From assembly GCA_029880425.1 (NCBI GenBank), contig JAOUOK010000104.1:1-6520 (forward strand): a stretch of DNA of 6,520 bases, in the 5' to 3' direction. This document shows, in pieces, positions 6,375 through 6,520 of this stretch; within the stretch, counting starts at the first letter, position 1, and the number at the start of each line of letters is the position of its first letter. The stretch comes from Gammaproteobacteria bacterium. GTDB taxonomy: Bacteria; Pseudomonadota; Gammaproteobacteria; UBA6429; Thiohalophilaceae. A program made the position numbers and the translations under genes. Under the pieces are notes generated by a model. It had not been told where the DNA came from. It worked only from the letters and a program-made list of their open reading frames with translations, and ran no database searches.

Positions 6375-6402
6375 AGCCATACTGCATTGTGACAGTATGG
6401 CT
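6375..6402 (-). other. Second perfect hairpin after dctP
   Basis: AGCCATACTG (6375-6384) and CAGTATGGCT (6393-6402) form a perfect 10-bp stem with an eight-base loop, 15 bases after the dctP stop in the direction of transcription. The following bases (TATAATTTTAC on the - strand) are AT-rich but not a clear U-tract, so it is not called as a terminator. It may protect the 3' end of a dctP-only transcript from exonucleases, or act together with the terminator hairpin just downstream. Confidence 0.6.
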
Positions 6403-6417
6403 ATTTTCGTTAGTGAA

Positions 6418-6520
6418 CTACTTGTTAAACAATGCTGCGGTGAAATCGTACAATTCCTTGGCATTGAAGTCTTTACTGTTGGCTTTAACCCAGTCTTCAC
6501 GTACTGAACTGGCTAATGCG
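6418..6520 (-). CDS. dctP: TRAP transporter solute-binding protein (DctP-type), C-terminal end (partial)
   Basis: The last 33 codons of a gene on the - strand end in TAG at 6418-6420; the rest lies right of the window. The peptide ALASSVREDWVKANSKDF then NAKELYDFTAALFNK resembles the C-terminal helix of DctP-type periplasmic binding proteins. This position, directly before dctQ and dctM on the same strand, is where the binding-protein gene is usually found. DctP would capture the substrate in the periplasm and hand it to DctQ/DctM. The residues that decide the substrate are outside the window. The fragment alone is a weak match; the context makes the call. A TAXI-type binding protein is less likely because those normally go with a fused permease. 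Confidence 0.75.
   Translation of the reverse strand, partial: ALASSVREDWVKANSKDFNAKELYDFTAALFNK

Noticed and set aside
6318..6500. - strand frame of 60 codons across the dctP-dctQ gap.
   Set aside because: It runs through the dctP C-terminus in another frame and through both hairpins, with no motif or ribosome-binding site.

Overview
The window looks like the chromosome of a Gram-negative bacterium, most likely a gammaproteobacterium. The evidence is two outer-membrane-type lipoproteins, a tripartite TRAP uptake system, and a remnant of a YbgA (DUF1722) gene. No rRNA, tRNA, CRISPR array, transposase or phage gene is visible. The species cannot be named from the sequence. The left half (to about 3.4 kb) is visibly AT-richer than the right half, which carries the transporter genes.

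Layout, left to right. (1) 1-125 is the last 40 codons of a sensor histidine kinase on the + strand. (2) 126-359 is non-coding, with a short perfect palindrome and a possible -10 box. (3) 360-1247 encodes a lipoprotein with an NTF2-like/DUF4878-type N-terminal domain and a long helical, coiled-coil-prone C-terminal half. (4) 1349-2317 encodes an alpha/beta-hydrolase (lipase-like) lipoprotein. Only 7 bases separate it from (5) 2325-2831, a conserved but uncharacterised 168-residue protein. (6) 2910-3321 is a decayed ybgA gene with a missing base in an A-run and an in-frame stop before its conserved core. (7) 3473-4219 encodes a TauE/SafE-type membrane exporter that ends in an intrinsic terminator. 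(8) On the - strand, converging on it, lies a TRAP operon in the order dctP (only its C-terminus, 6418-6520), dctQ (5680-6309) and dctM (4274-5680). Two hairpins lie between dctP and dctQ, the second followed by a U-tract on the - strand.

How the genes work together. DctP, DctQ and DctM form one sodium- or proton-coupled uptake system for an organic acid; the substrate cannot be read from the membrane subunits. The terminator-like hairpin after dctP would let the binding protein be made in excess over the membrane subunits. TauE/SafE proteins export sulfonate-derived or organic anions in some bacteria. The convergent pair could be related in substrate, but they are not co-transcribed and this is only a guess. 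The lipase lipoprotein and the uncharacterised 168-residue protein are probably one transcription unit.

No clearly new multi-gene system is apparent. The items most worth a second look are the lipase plus uncharacterised-protein pair beside the ybgA remnant, the two-domain lipoprotein, and the double hairpin in the TRAP operon.
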